Below are positions 1 through 17,281 of a DNA stretch of 64,000 nucleotides, one piece after another. Both the position numbers and the translations under genes were made by a program. Positions within the stretch are counted from its first letter, which is position 1; the number at the start of each line of letters is the position of its first letter. The notes under the pieces were generated by a model. The model had not been told where the DNA came from. It was given only the letters and a program-made list of their open reading frames with translations, and did no database searches. This DNA comes from Dacryopinax spathularia (taxonomy: Eukaryota > Basidiomycota > Dacrymycetes > Dacrymycetales > Dacrymycetaceae), in NCBI GenBank assembly GCA_037974965.1, contig JBBPFI010000003.1:1364001-1428000 (forward strand), read 5' to 3'.

Positions 1-1692
1 ATCCCAAACGTATCAAAGCATAGACTGTGAACGAGCTGTCTCGTATCTAAATCAAGGGAGTCAGCTGGCTCTGTGATGGAAGGGAAACTCGTCTACCCAG
101 GAGTATCTAAGATTGCCCTGTTCCGTAAGGATGTTGTTGGAAGCAATTATTTTGCCTACCTATAGTCCCTGCATGGAGGTTGAGCAAACATGCCACTGTG
201 TGACCCGGCCTACCTACCAGTTTCTTGTGCCGCCGATAAACTCGGGAAGAGAGAACGTCGGTGAAGCAACGATGGCACCAGTCGGTTCATAAATGAGCAT
301 TTTCAAGGCGAGTGCACTGCGATGGACAGCCTCTCGCCATGAGCCACGGTAGGTTGATTTTCCGATCCAATTTTGCCAAAATTTCGTTGTTTCCTACGAT
401 TCGTTCAGAACAGCCCTCGCCTCCAGGACATCCTCTGTGCATTACAAGGAGGAGTTTATCGGTCAGTTCCTGTATGACATGAGGAACAAGTTTTGACTGG
501 TATAAATGTATGACAGACAATGTTTAACAAGGGATCATCAGGCGCGCGTAGCTTGGCAGTTTTAGCAGCCAACTCTAAAATGTTGTGAGAGGCCACATCG
601 ACGGCCTTCAAGAGGTATGCACACCTTCGACAGGGACGTGAAGGGCTTTGGCATGCGAAACATTCGGGCTGGGCTTCTTATCCTTGTCGGCGGACGGCGG
701 TGGGCAGCGTAAGATGAACGTGATAGATTGGCCTGCACAGCGTAAGTCCCGTTTACAGCTGGAGCCTCTGTTCGACGAACCATCGACGAGCTCAAAGTCG
801 CAAACCGCGGAAGGCCCTAGATGACCTCTCAACTGTGTAAGCTGCAGGTCAACCTTGGGCAAGCCGCTGCAGCTTTCAGAGGAATCCAGGACGTAACGCA
901 AGTCAAGATCCATCGACTGACTGCTGAACAGCACCTTGTCTTGGCCATCAGCCAAGATGCTGTCATCCGGCACGAGCCGAGCTGTGTGCTTGTCCCTGGC
1001 GTAGTTGAACGCAGGCGCACACTCCATTCGGATGGGAATGGTTCCTCGAATGGCCGTGACCTTGCGACAAAGCCAGAATAGCTTTGGGGGAGATCCGTCC
1101 ACGGGTCGAGGGAGCCAGTCCACAACTTCTGCAACACCTTGATCCGCCAGGAATCTACCCACCGGTCAGACGATCATTGAACACCGGAACGGCTATTTCA
1201 ACGAACTTGGTCCGGAGCACGTTCGAACTCGGAAGATAGGCCTGAGCAGACACTCGTCAGGACTGCGGCTCGTCAAGAGGAAGGAGGTACGGCACACCTG
1301 TTTCGGAGTGAAACTAAGCTTCGGTGTTATGCTGAAGTGACCGCCCTTGTGGCCTATTTCAGTGGACGTTGCTTTCAGATGATCCGTGAAACACACCTTG
1401 TGCTTGTCCAATATGCGGGCAAAGACACTATGAGGGCACTGAGTGCGGATGCGACCGCCGAACAGAATGCGTACCTCGGGCTGTCAAAATCTGGGATACA
1501 ATAGCTCTCGACGGATCCATCGACTGATATGAGGGCTGCTGTTCTGAGGTTGCCAATAAGGGCATGATCCTGGATTGGCAGATATGGCCCTATACCAGGG
1601 ATATAATCAGCTGGACCGTTGACAGCACATGGGATGACGATGAACGCACTTGCGCCGTCACCCGTAGGTTCCTGGTTATTTGAGTGCGCCAT
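1..1692 (-). CDS. GH15-family glycosidase (trehalase/glucoamylase-like), 3' end outside window
   Basis: Glycoside hydrolase family 15-like protein with the N-terminal trehalase-like domain. The first exon reads a short disordered leader, then [20 protein letters not shown] and IPDFDSP. Later exons give [51 protein letters not shown] and the catalytic-domain signature [20 protein letters not shown]. Exons from the start: 1475-1692, 1397-1427, 1298-1345, 1207-1241, 781-1154, 625-732, 519-574, 446-469, 218-393, 160-168, 97-106, 1-46. All junctions are in phase. Two exons are only 9 and 10 nt, yet they restore residues that are highly conserved in this family. The ATG at 1692 is the nearest one before the conserved domain. 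The intron 1346-1396 needs an AAG acceptor to give the expected DKHKGGHF; an alternative junction nearby cannot be excluded. The substrate is not decidable from sequence. The gene runs off the left edge. Confidence 0.88.
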
Positions 1693-2056
1693 CCTATTTG
1701 CACCACGCAGAAGCAGACGATGGGCACTCGACTGTGGTTTAACAGCTAGTTTACCCGAGTGTGGCGGTAGTAGCGAAAGAGAGGTGTTGCAATGTATGTT
1801 GGTTGAGCATTCATAAGCCGTCCCATAGAGTGAGTGATACGCCCACACCCACCGGACGGGTTCTCCGCGATAGCGCGGGGTGTGTGTGGGTGTTTCAACG
1901 TCAGCTCACGTGGACACGAAAGGGAGTGAAGGTGAAAAGGGGTCAAAGGGAATACATAGGTTTTGGTAGTCATCCTACTTTACTTGTTTGGTTTACTATT
2001 GTTGTTGGTGGGTACATGTTAACTGCAGGCGCCTGCACTCGCAACAGCCACAGTTC

Positions 2057-2757
2057 ATGTCAGCCTCGGTCACTTCAGAACACAGGCGACATCTCACTGT
2101 ACCCGCCTCGCGTACCCGCCCACTATCGCGCACACCGAGCGGGAGGGTCAGCCCAGCATCCCCCGCACAGAACGGCCCGTCGTTAGGCCGGGCTCCTTCG
2201 CCGCCGTCCAGCCTATCGCCATCCAATGCCCTTGAGTCGTTGTTGAACGACACAGAACAACGTTGCGAACGGTTTGAGCATCGTATCGCCCGCCTGCAGG
2301 ATATCCTCGACCACGAATTTGAAGAATGGAGGTCGGCGCTCAGCAGCCGAGATAATGTCAACGACGAGTTAATGCGTCTATCAAACTCAGTGACCCAAAC
2401 AGCAACCCGAGATGTCCCTCAGACGCTCGCAAAGCTTAACGCTGAAGCCAGGGAGACTAAGGGAGTAGCCAAACAGCTGGACTCGATGGGCAGACGGGTC
2501 GTAGAGACGGAGCACAAGCTGAGAGAAGGTCGACGACGCATGGAGCGACTGGAAAAGGTACTCGCCGAGCAGGAGACCGGCAGGGGTTGGCTTACATGGA
2601 CTAATTTCGGTGCGTTCTTCATTGCAAAGCTGTAAGCTTGCTCACACTCGCTACAGTCATTGGTGTGGGAGCGCTGTTTCTGGCCGTCGGGCTCGCTCTT
2701 ATCATGTTCTATTACGTCGCCTGGAGCCCTCGAACGGATCTCCCTGAACCAGCGTAA
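2057..2757 (+). CDS. tail-anchored coiled-coil protein, function unknown
   Basis: Two exons, 2057-2609 and 2657-2757, encode 217 residues. The N-terminal 60 residues are Ser/Pro/Arg-rich and probably disordered. Residues about 65-180 form a long charged helix with heptad spacing, from SLLNDTEQRCERFEHRIARL to MERLEKVLAEQETGRG. The second exon supplies one hydrophobic segment (VIGVGALFLAVGLALIMFYY) followed by a short polar tail of about 16 residues. This is the layout of tail-anchored membrane proteins such as SNAREs and tethers, but I recognise no SNARE layer or named family. Without the 47-bp intron the frame would stop just before the membrane segment, so the intron decides the localisation. 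The gene is divergent from the GH15 gene and convergent with COQ3 (44 bp between stops). Confidence 0.75.
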
Positions 2758-2801
2758 CGAACAGCGAGCTAAGGGACTGCGCACCAATTGGACGAATATG
2801 A

Positions 2802-3794
2802 TCACACGTTTCTCGGTTTTCTCGTCCAGAAAAGATAGTTACATTGCTCGCTCAATCGCCCATCTGCCGGACCAAGCTGCCACTTTCCTTCCCAAGGAAG
2901 ATAAACGATGCCCCTGATCTCTGCCTCCTGCGCCGACGGTCGACCATCGAATACGCTCGTTATCCAACCAAGCTGCTGGAAGAAGGCGATTAGCTCCGAG
3001 GGTTTGATGAACTTGCTGTACGTGTGAGTCCCGGGAGAGACGAGACGCAGAATGTTTTCCGCCATGGTGATCGTCAAGAGGCGAGCAAACGGGGTACGGG
3101 AAATCGTGGAGAGAAATAGATGTCCACCTGGCTGATGATCGCCTTAGCGTGGTCCCGGTGGCGTAACTTGCGACATGCGTACCTTGATCACATCCGCACA
3201 GCTCTTGAGGAAATGTGCAGGCTCGTCGACGTGCTCCAAGACTTCCATTGCACACAGGGCATCGAACTGAGCTCCTTCCGCCGCCAACGTCTCAACCGCA
3301 GCGTGCCGGTACTCCAAATCCCCAAGCGTGCGATCGTAAGACTGATGAGCTCTGGCCATCGCAATATTGGATGCTGCAGCATCGACGCCAGTTACGGTTG
3401 CTCCCAATCTGGCTAAGCTCTGCAAGCTTGATGTCAAAAAAGGCCGCTTCGCGTCTTCGACGTCGTACAGTACCTCAGACAGAAGCCCACCACCGCATCC
3501 TACGTCCAATACTCTCATCCCACTCAGGACTCGCCATGGTTCTGCACCACCCTGTCCCTCAATATCCCTGGTCTCCATCATCTTCTGCTTCAGCCAGGCT
3601 ACCCTTGGCGGGTTCATCCTGTGCAACATTTTGAGTTCTCCATGTTCGTCCCACCATTGAGCCGATAGCCTTGAGAAATGCTCGACTTCGGTCGGATCGA
3701 CAGTAGAAGAGGTGGTGGAAGATTGCGCGCTGGTCTCTAAGTTTCTTGCAAGTCTGACCCCTCTTTGTATTGATCGTAATATACGAGACTGCAT
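2802..3794 (-). CDS. COQ3: ubiquinone biosynthesis O-methyltransferase COQ3
   Basis: Mitochondrial S-adenosylmethionine-dependent O-methyltransferase of coenzyme Q synthesis, acting on polyprenyl-dihydroxybenzoate and demethylubiquinol intermediates. Exons 3183-3794 and 2802-3131 give 313 residues. The N-terminus is Arg/Ser-rich without acids (MQSRILRSIQRGVRLARN), fitting a mitochondrial presequence. Seen in order: EVEHFSRLSAQWWDEHGELK (family start), VLDVGCGGGLLSE (SAM motif I), GVDAAASNI (motif II region), CAMEVLEHVDEP, then across the intron PGGHLFLSTISRTPFARLL and the C-terminal PSELIAFFQQLGW. The acceptor ATCATCAG at 3132 was chosen because it gives PGGHLFLS in frame. The ATG at 3806, four codons upstream, is also possible. 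A 229-bp divergent promoter is shared with MVP1. Confidence 0.94.
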
Positions 3795-4023
3795 CGAGAG
3801 TTGCACCAGCGTCGAGAAGTTGTCTCTGCTGGTTATCGCATGGACAGTATTTTATGTGTCCTGTCAGCGTGGAACCAAAGGCGCCGCGCCGCGTCACAGG
3901 GCACTCGACGGGGACCCATCAGCGCCTGTCTGTGCTCAACACCTCCTCCTCCTCGTCTGAGCCCACTCAGTCGCCTAGCACCTCGCCTCGCCGGCTGGCC
4001 ATCGTTCAGGTCGAACAACCTCA

Positions 4024-6257
4024 ATGTCCCTCTTTAATGCCCCAAGGGCATCTCAGAACCGCATCTCAAATAATGCCGGTCCTTCTCTGAATGGCTTTGC
4101 AAGCTTCATGAGCGACAACCCCCTCTCGTCAGCCTCAGTGTATGACAATCTGAACGATCCATGGAGCGCGGGCGCATCACCCTCTGCAACTCCGCCACCC
4201 GTTGCTGCTGCTGGACCGCTGGCGAGTGTAATAGGTATGCATGCAGCGTCTTACGTATGTCAAGAAGAGCGTTAAGAATGGTCTCAGCACCCGACGCACC
4301 CGTACCCAGTATTTACCACCAGGCTCTCACGACCGTGGACCCAGCTGGGACCGGGGACGTTTCGCTAAATGCCTTACATCGGGTTCTTTCGACATCTCAC
4401 CTTCCTGCGGTAACCATTGAGAGGGTAAGGGCAGTGTATATCCATTGGGACCGGCTCGTTCTCAGGTCGGACAGATCGTCAATCTCGTTTCATCAAGGCC
4501 AAGGGTGTCCAAGCTGGAGTTCTTTGTCGCTCTCGCATTGGTCGGACTTGCGCAGCAGGGAAAAGACATTTCAATTGAACAAGTGGCCGCCCTTGCGACC
4601 CAATCAGCTTTACCTTCTCCAGTTCTGCAACTTGCTGCAATGGGTGAGCTATACTCTGGAGACGCTTCACGGTGTTAACCCGAATACTTAGCTGGCCCCA
4701 TTTCTCCCACGTCACTCCCTGCACCAGCGTACTCGGAGACCGACCCCTGGGGCGTCTCCAGCAGACAGCAGTATGGAACTCCGACTTCCCCAACCAGTCC
4801 CGGCGGAACTGTGCAAGGAGGAGTAAGCAGTGTTAGCGGACCTGGCTTGCCCCGGGAATGGTGGAAGAAACAAGAGAACGTAACAATAACGCTCGTACCA
4901 GAGAAGCAGGGTTTTATGCTTAACCGCTATGTGGTATATCACATTCAATCTGAAGTGAGGCGACTCCTTTGGCAGCGTGATTCTGGAGGCTCATGGTCTT
5001 ATCAGAGAGGGGCTGCCGTGACGCGTCGTTACTCTGAATTTGCGTTTCTGTATGATTGTTTGTTGCGGAGGTACCCGTTCCGCATTATTACTGGTCTGCC
5101 GCCCAAGCGGATTGGCTGTGAGTGCAAGTCTCCGTCAAATGGCGCATTGCCTGCGACTGACCGTACGTAGCGGACGAGGCGTTCCTTGAGGCGCGTCGCA
5201 AGGGTCTCACGCGATTCATCAATTACGTCGCCAACCATCCTGTAATAAAGGAGGATGGTCTCGTCGCAGTATTCCTCACAGAACCATCGTTCGAGGCATG
5301 GCGGAAGCATAGCCTGATATCATTGGACGAGGAGTCGTATTCGAAACGGGTAGATTCAGTCGAGGAAATGAGTATTCCCAGCGATCTGGACGAGAAGCTG
5401 GCTATCGTTCGCAGGAAGATTCCCGCCTTGATCGAGCAATGGAACCGCATATGTGCTACTGCTGAACGCCTTGTCAAGAGGAGGGAAGGCGCCGCTGTGA
5501 GTGTGGACATCTTGAAGGGAATCCAGAGTTGACTAGTCTTTCTATCTAGGCTGACTTGTCCCGAATGACAATGACCCTGAATACTCTCACCGAGATCAAT
5601 CAGGAATGTTGGCGCAGCCCGAGCGACCATGATGGATGCGACTTATGCACAGGAGTTCGAACTGGTCTGTCGCAAGTTTCGGCTTCGCTACAAACACAAG
5701 CAGACATTGTCGAGCAACGGGTACCACGCTTTGCCCCTATCATTACATGACCATTGACGTCTCGGCCAGGCGCGGACTCTCATGATGAACACACTCGAAT
5801 CTTTGAAAATGGAGCGCGACCTATATGTTGCTACACGTGACCTGTTCATCCGTCACGATCGATTGTCTGTTGACCAAGTAGACAAACTGCGAAGACGAGT
5901 GGAGGTCAGTTCCAAGAAGCTTGAACAAGTCAAGTCTGTGCAGAAAGAGGGATGGGAAGCGGAGGCAGACAAAATCCTGGGTAGCATCGAGCAGGATCAG
6001 GCAACCATTTCGGCCCAGCTTGCCAGGAGAGTGTTCGTCCGTCACTGGTGAGCCCACCTGTTCCACCTTGACCGTATTCGATGCCTGATATGCTTAGTAT
6101 GTGGCATGAACTCCGCGTCGTGCTGCACAATCGCGAGAATGCCTTAGTAAGTTTGGCCGTTCAAAACTTCGCGAGAGAGGAACGCCAATTCGCAGAATCG
6201 ATGCGAGGAAACTGGGCAACATTGTCCGACAATGTGGAAGGGATGCCGTATGAATAG
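4024..6257 (+). CDS. MVP1: sorting nexin MVP1 (SNX8-type PX-BAR protein)
   Basis: Endosomal sorting nexin that binds phosphoinositides through its PX domain and remodels membrane through a BAR-like coiled coil for retrograde traffic. Nine exons: 4024-4234, 4288-4424, 4475-4643, 4692-4954, 5006-5117, 5171-5496, 5550-5720, 5770-6047, 6098-6257, total 1827 nt (608 residues). Residues 70-180 resemble the EF/EH-like region of Mvp1 (ALTTVDPAGTGDVSLNALHR). The PX domain follows REWWKKQENVTITLVPEK and includes VTRRYSEFAFLYDCLLRRYP and the loop LPPKRIG. The BAR part includes LSRMTMTLNTLTEINQECW, RTLMMNTLESLKMERDLYVA and ends EGMPYE, the usual family terminus. Convergent with ERG4 (93 bp between stops). 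Confidence 0.95.
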
Positions 6258-6350
6258 AGACAGAGTGACTGCGTTATTGCTCAGGACCACGGAATGTGAG
6301 GCGATGGCAAGGAGTTGAACGCTCTATTCTATGCCAAGATACCCTTACAA

Positions 6351-8153
6351 TTAGTATATTGCCGGAATGAACTTCCACTTGACGATGGAGCAGTACTTCT
6401 CCCAATCTTTGCCATATTTACGTTCGCATCTGGCAACCCATCAGATTATTGGGAGTCGTCACGCTGTGGAAAGCCCGTACCTCTCGAAGTCCCGGCTGCA
6501 ACGGTGGACCAAGACAGCCAGGAAGAAAAGCGGGTAGAAGTACGGAATAGGCGAAGCAGTACCGATGCAGAGGCCCCAGGTGAGACTCTGAATCCAATCT
6601 GCAGTATAGTTGGGCTTCCGGGCGTACCGCCACCACCCGCTGATGAGGAGACGATTGCTACGCAGATTATTCAGTACGACCATCAGGTTATGGGGATCGT
6701 TTACCCACCCGTGCTCGGTCTGGATGTATTGGGGGTTCTCTAGAGTGCCCCAGGGTAGCTGCGGGAAAGTCCAGCGGTACTTGTATGTGCCCTGCATTTG
6801 CATGCGGAAACGGCTCTTCTGGGACATAGAAGTGTCGAAGCTAGTTCCCTGTGAGCACACGAACACGCCGACAGCAAGAGCACTTACACGTAATACGCGC
6901 AAAGGAGCGTTGTGTACAGCGCAATATACGTCGGAGTTGAGAACTCGTACTTTTTCGGGTCGTTGGCCGCCATGTATACGATGGAGTAGCAGTACGTCTA
7001 GCACAAAGAAGAGATCAATGCGATCCAGTTGGAAAAGACGCAAGAAAAGACGCACGAAAGGTACGCCAGAGAAGTTCCAGAAAATAATCATCCATCCCCA
7101 CTTCTCGTGGAACATATCCCAGGTCTGCGGGATGCACTCTTCCCCCTTGGCACAAGCGTTGATGTATAGCCCAGTTGCCAGCACCATGAAGGCCATATTT
7201 GGCGTGACATAGCCGAGCGTCTCGTACTGTTTGCACGCACCGGAAGCTGCAATCAAGAACAGCAGGACCCAGGGAATACGGACTTCCGCCCACATCTTCA
7301 GATCCACCGAACCAATGCGCGGGTTAAGACAAGCCCCCATGAAGAAATCGTAGATGACGTTGCCAGACATGCGGATTTGCTCTCCTCGGGCGACTGTCGA
7401 GACATACATGTACACCGATACCACGTTTGCCCATATCATTGAGACAGTCATGAGGGGCCCAAAGTTGTCGATGATCTCGGTCAGTCGGAAAATGCCGCTC
7501 AGGTGCAAGGCGGCGGCTAGGACGAGGGTAGCATACCAAGATGCCAAGGCGTTGCAGTTGTACATCAACGTCTTATAGTTCAAGGAGGGTACCGGAAGGC
7601 CTTCTTGCTGATACCCAGGCATGATGAAAGCAAGGACGAGCTGAATGACCATGAGGCTCGTATAGATCGCAAAGGCGTATGGCGTGGGCGCCGCATCCTG
7701 TGATGCCCAATGAGCGCTATGGCTGACTTTCCATGGGAATTATCCTTACCTCCTTCACATGTTGCCACATACGGCCTAAGAAAGGCACTATGTCGTCCAC
7801 GGAATTAGGATACACGAGCTGACCGCCATAAAACCATAAACAGATCCACAAGTAGTACATGAGCACCGGGAAGCCGAATATCATTGCAGTCACGCCGGGC
7901 GGACCACCGAATTCATAACTGCACACCATTGACAACATGACATGGAGGCTGCGGAACAGGCGCACCTTTCATGAGTGTCTAGCTTCTTGTCCGCCTCCAT
8001 GCCCACCTCGGTAATGACAATCTGCCCACTGTTGACGATGAGCGCCTTGGAGTCGCCGTTCAGAATGGGGTGCTTTCGCTGACGAAGACTTGAAGGATCA
8101 TCGCCGCTCGCGTTGGCAGCGATGCCATTTTGATATCCACCATCGTGGGGCAT
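6351..8153 (-). CDS. ERG4: C-24(28) sterol reductase ERG4
   Basis: Final step of ergosterol synthesis: NADPH-dependent reduction of the C24(28) double bond, in the ER membrane. Six exons: 7966-8153, 7750-7918, 7056-7697, 6888-6997, 6481-6840, 6351-6429, total 515 residues. ERG4/ERG24 family features seen: YEFGGPPGVTAMIFGFPVLM, several hydrophobic helices, GVPFTYCYSIVYMA after splicing, the cofactor-site region FRMQMQGTYKYRWTFPQLPW, HLLISGWW-type context (NRLLISGWWRYARKPNYTAD), and the C-terminal RDFERC...GKDWEKYC...FIPAIY. The start at 8153 gives a short polar cytosolic leader. The retained introns are 47-58 bp. The upstream 0.4 kb separates it from the ubiquitin-RPS27A gene on the same strand. 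Confidence 0.96.
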
Positions 8154-8568
8154 GGTGATGGAGCAAACAAGGAAAAAGGACAGGAGAACGATGAGGGCAG
8201 AGCGAGACCCTTCAACGAGCAGGAAATGCGTTCACGCTTCCCCTTCCAATGGCTTCTTCCACGGCAGGGCGGCACAACAAAGCGTGTTCCATCGCTCGGC
8301 TCGCTTACCCGTGTGTGAATATGTATGGCTATGGCGGTGGGCTGCCACAAAGTTTGCAAGGCGATGTCGCGGGGGGAAATCGGACTCATCCACTTGGAAG
8401 GCTAATACAGCTAAACTTGCAAAGTGGGACAGCACTATCGTGTACAACTCCAAGTGATTGCTGCACCTCCGAAACAGCACGACCATGTATATTGGCAGAC
8501 ATAGCATAGGCAACGTAGGACAAAATGGACGCAACACGCGCATACTCCCTCGGCAGCGAACCCCCGTC
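8154..8568. promoter_or_regulatory. intergenic: ERG4 promoter and RPS27A 3' flank
   Basis: 415 bp between the ERG4 start and the ubiquitin-RPS27A stop. Both genes read leftward, so this must hold the RPS27A 3' untranslated region and the ERG4 promoter. No credible coding frame or element was seen. Confidence 0.5.
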
Positions 8569-14487
<5,919 letters not shown>

Positions 14488-14805
14488 CGAAGGTGGAAAG
14501 GATTGGGAATGGGGAGATGATCATACCCTTACGCAGCAGGTTGCAGAGGAGAATGGACTCCGGGTCTGATATGGCATTAGCTAGACGGGCACTGTATTCT
14601 GCCTGATGTGTTGGCGCGCTTGTGAATATTATGCCGAGGAGTCAGTTCGCAACTGTCTTGGCGTTGTTTGCGCAGTAGATCGCACTTTTGGAGTGCCCCC
14701 GCACGAAATAAAGGTTGTATCAGTCCGAGAGTAGGGATTAGAGACGTAGCCTCTCTACAATATGAAGAATACAACAAGCCGAAGCACAAGAAGCAGAACG
14801 CCTAC
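14488..14805. other. convergent intergenic, UBP12 and heme lyase
   Basis: 318 bp between two convergent stops. It should contain both 3' untranslated regions and terminators. Nothing else seen. Confidence 0.5.
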
Positions 14806-15750
14806 TCAATGACGATCCCTCTCCTGGCGCTTCCAATCCTTCCAGGCATCCTCAGCGGCAGCAACAATACGCTCCTTGATGCTGCCCACGCTGTCCAGTG
14901 CCGGTCTCACATCAAGCGAGAATACCGGGCTGCCATCCGGCTCAGGCGGCGCGGAGTAGTAGTCGATCACATACCGCACTTCCTCGCCCGACCAAGGTCT
15001 CCGCACAATCCAGTCGTGCCTGTCAAACGGCGGCTCGGAGGCGAAGTGAGAGGGGAAAAAGTATGCGGCGAGCATATGCACGCGCGCTTTGGGTGAGAGC
15101 TGGCCAGGCTTGCCCATGAATCGTGCGAGCTCGATCTTATCCAGCTGGGCGTTCCTAAGCACAGGTAAGCATTTTAATAGTTGTCTCGTATAAGCAGTCC
15201 ATTTTGCAGGACGGAAAGATGCTCACGGGTTCCTCGCCTCCCATTTCAGTACTTCGCCCCACGCGGCCTCATTGAGGAAATTGTGGATTTCCACCATGCT
15301 CTCGACGCTCTCCTCAGGCGTCTCCCATCCCTTCCTCACCAAAGCATTGTAGAACTGCTGAGGGCTCGGGTACTCCCACCGGTTAGGTGACTCCACGCCT
15401 GGCTCTGGTGAGGGAGGTCGGGGGATGGAGGATACAGTCCGCTCAAGCGGGAGTGGGACGCGCTGATTTGGCGCAGGTGCTTGAGCGAGGGCGGGCATCT
15501 GGTTGAGTGGATTGAGCTGGTCGCCATGCACGACGGGACATTGTGCTTGTCCGGTAGATGGTATAGAAGGCGAGTGTGCAACAGGACACTGAGCAGGAGC
15601 AGAAGCAGGAGGAGGTTGTGGTGTTGCTGATGCATTGTGCATTGGGCAACCTGGAGGTGGTGAAGTTGCTGGTGTGCCCACAGGCGGATGACTTGCGGGC
15701 AGGTTTGGTTGAGGTTGAGATTGAGTTGGGAGAGATGTCGTCTGTCCCAT
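14806..15750 (-). CDS. CYC3: holocytochrome c synthase (cytochrome c heme lyase)
   Basis: Attaches heme covalently to apocytochrome c in the mitochondrial intermembrane space. Exons 15227-15750 and 14806-15154 give 290 residues. The N-terminus [10 protein letters not shown] looks myristoylation-like. It is followed by a Pro/Gln/Ala-rich region with three Cys-Pro heme-binding motifs (CPMHNA, CPVAHS, CPVVHG). The catalytic domain shows [55 protein letters not shown] and [20 protein letters not shown] with the conserved His of the family, ending in the basic [14 protein letters not shown]. The 72-bp intron is longer than the window norm. CYC3 versus CYT2 specificity cannot be told from sequence. 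Confidence 0.94.
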
Positions 15751-16049
15751 CGTTCGAATATGTGAGTGGGCTCTGAGAGAGCTGAGAGAGAGAGAGAGAG
15801 CAATGAGCGCCGGAGAGAGAGACTTCCGAAAGAATAATTTGGTGACAGAATCATCTGCACAGCCACAACGCAATAGCCGATCCGCAGTCAGCCGATACAG
15901 TAACCAAATGTCACACCTGACTGCCACCAACCTTCTCTCCGCGTATCTTCAACGCCTTCTGCTTTTCTTTGTAATTTCAGGCGGGAGAACCTGTGTCGGC
16001 GTTGGGGTATCGGAATAAATAGCAACTAGCACAGACACGCCCGGCCAAC

Positions 16050-17281
16050 ATGGGCAACGCTCTGTCCATCATGGCTGCCGTCGGAATGGGTGAGCCACCT
16101 CCTGGGAGCTCTCTAGTCTCACTTGTTGAACTCGCTGGCCACGCGAAGCGATCGGAGCGCCGGCTGTATATTGTATGCATATTCAACATCCATCATGTGC
16201 ACTGTTGAAGAGCTCTTCTAGTCGACCAAGCTTATAGCATGATTCGAAAAAAGTGATGTAGTATCTTCCCATCGAGTGGATCTGGCATGCTCATACTGCT
16301 CGCGCACAAGAAACGCAGCGGGCTTTTCACGAGATATTTGCGCAATACTTCTCATCGCCAATATAACTCGCTGCTTCTTCTGGATCGGAGACCGGTTCGA
16401 GATCGCCCTCCTTGTTCAGTCTCTCCTGATGATTCTGGCTCAGGTTCGTTCCTGCCCTTCCGCCTCCTACAACACCTAATCTGATACCGTGTTTGCGTTT
16501 GATCTGTGGCCTTGTAGCTTGGCCTACTCTATATCTGTATCCGCTTCCGCCCTCTTACAAGCCCGGAAGCCCTCGGCGAATCAGCGAGGCCGTTCAAATT
16601 CTGGCAATGGAAGAGTTACTGGACATACCTAGAATTCCTTGCCGGACTAATGTGAGCTTTTCGTCTCACAAACAGGCTGAGAATGCTGATGGGAATGAAG
16701 AATGCTGCTCACGTTCGCAGTGCTAATTCTCGGAAGATATCAGTGGTTCGTTTCCGCCCTGGGTTACTTCGCCCTGTGGGTTTCCTTCCTCGGTGTATTC
16801 GTCCAGGCGCATTGACCAGACGCCAGAGGGTTAGAAAGCACGCTTCCACTCCCGCAGATGTACAGGTCGGTTAACCCAACCCACTTGCCCACATAACAGC
16901 ATCTCACAACGATTCAGCAATTTTGTCAACAAGACCTTGTATGGCTTTCGGATAACGACACTAGGCGGATGGTTGATTGGAGACACATTCAAGTGTGTGC
17001 TGCGAACCCTTTGCATGCCTTATTACTGAACGGCTGGATCAGAGTGACATATTTTTTCCTCAAGAACGCCCCAATACAGTTCAAAATCTTTGCCATTTTC
17101 TCGCTCTGCATAGACCTCAGTGCGCACACTCCGTCAGCACTTTACGTTGACCAACTGACGGGGGACGGACGCAGTAATTGCGTCCCAACGCGTATTCTAT
17201 GGCGCTGAGCCGAATCTGCCGGAAGACGACCTAGGCGAGTTGGAGGAGGCGCTCGCCCTTGCCGAGCCCGACGAGACATAA
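16050..17281 (+). CDS. PQ-loop repeat membrane protein (ANY1/CFS1, SLC66A2 type)
   Basis: Multi-pass membrane protein with two PQ-loop repeats. Ten short exons: 16050-16089, 16149-16172, 16222-16252, 16311-16443, 16518-16651, 16701-16775, 16827-16865, 16918-16992, 17043-17119, 17175-17281, total 244 residues. The spliced frame reads VGMAIGAPAVYFDQAYSMIR, GFSRDICAILLIANITRCFF, LLVQSLLMILAQLGLLYICI, FKFWQWKSYWTYLEFLAGL, TLPLPQMYSNFVNKTLYGFR and TYFFLKNAPIQFKIFAIFSL, a close match to fungal proteins in the ANY1/Cfs1 group linked to endosomal phospholipid asymmetry. The tail is acidic. Three introns (ending 16148, 16310, 16700) must use AAG acceptors to keep frame and homology. Its 299-bp promoter is shared with the heme lyase gene. 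Confidence 0.88.
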
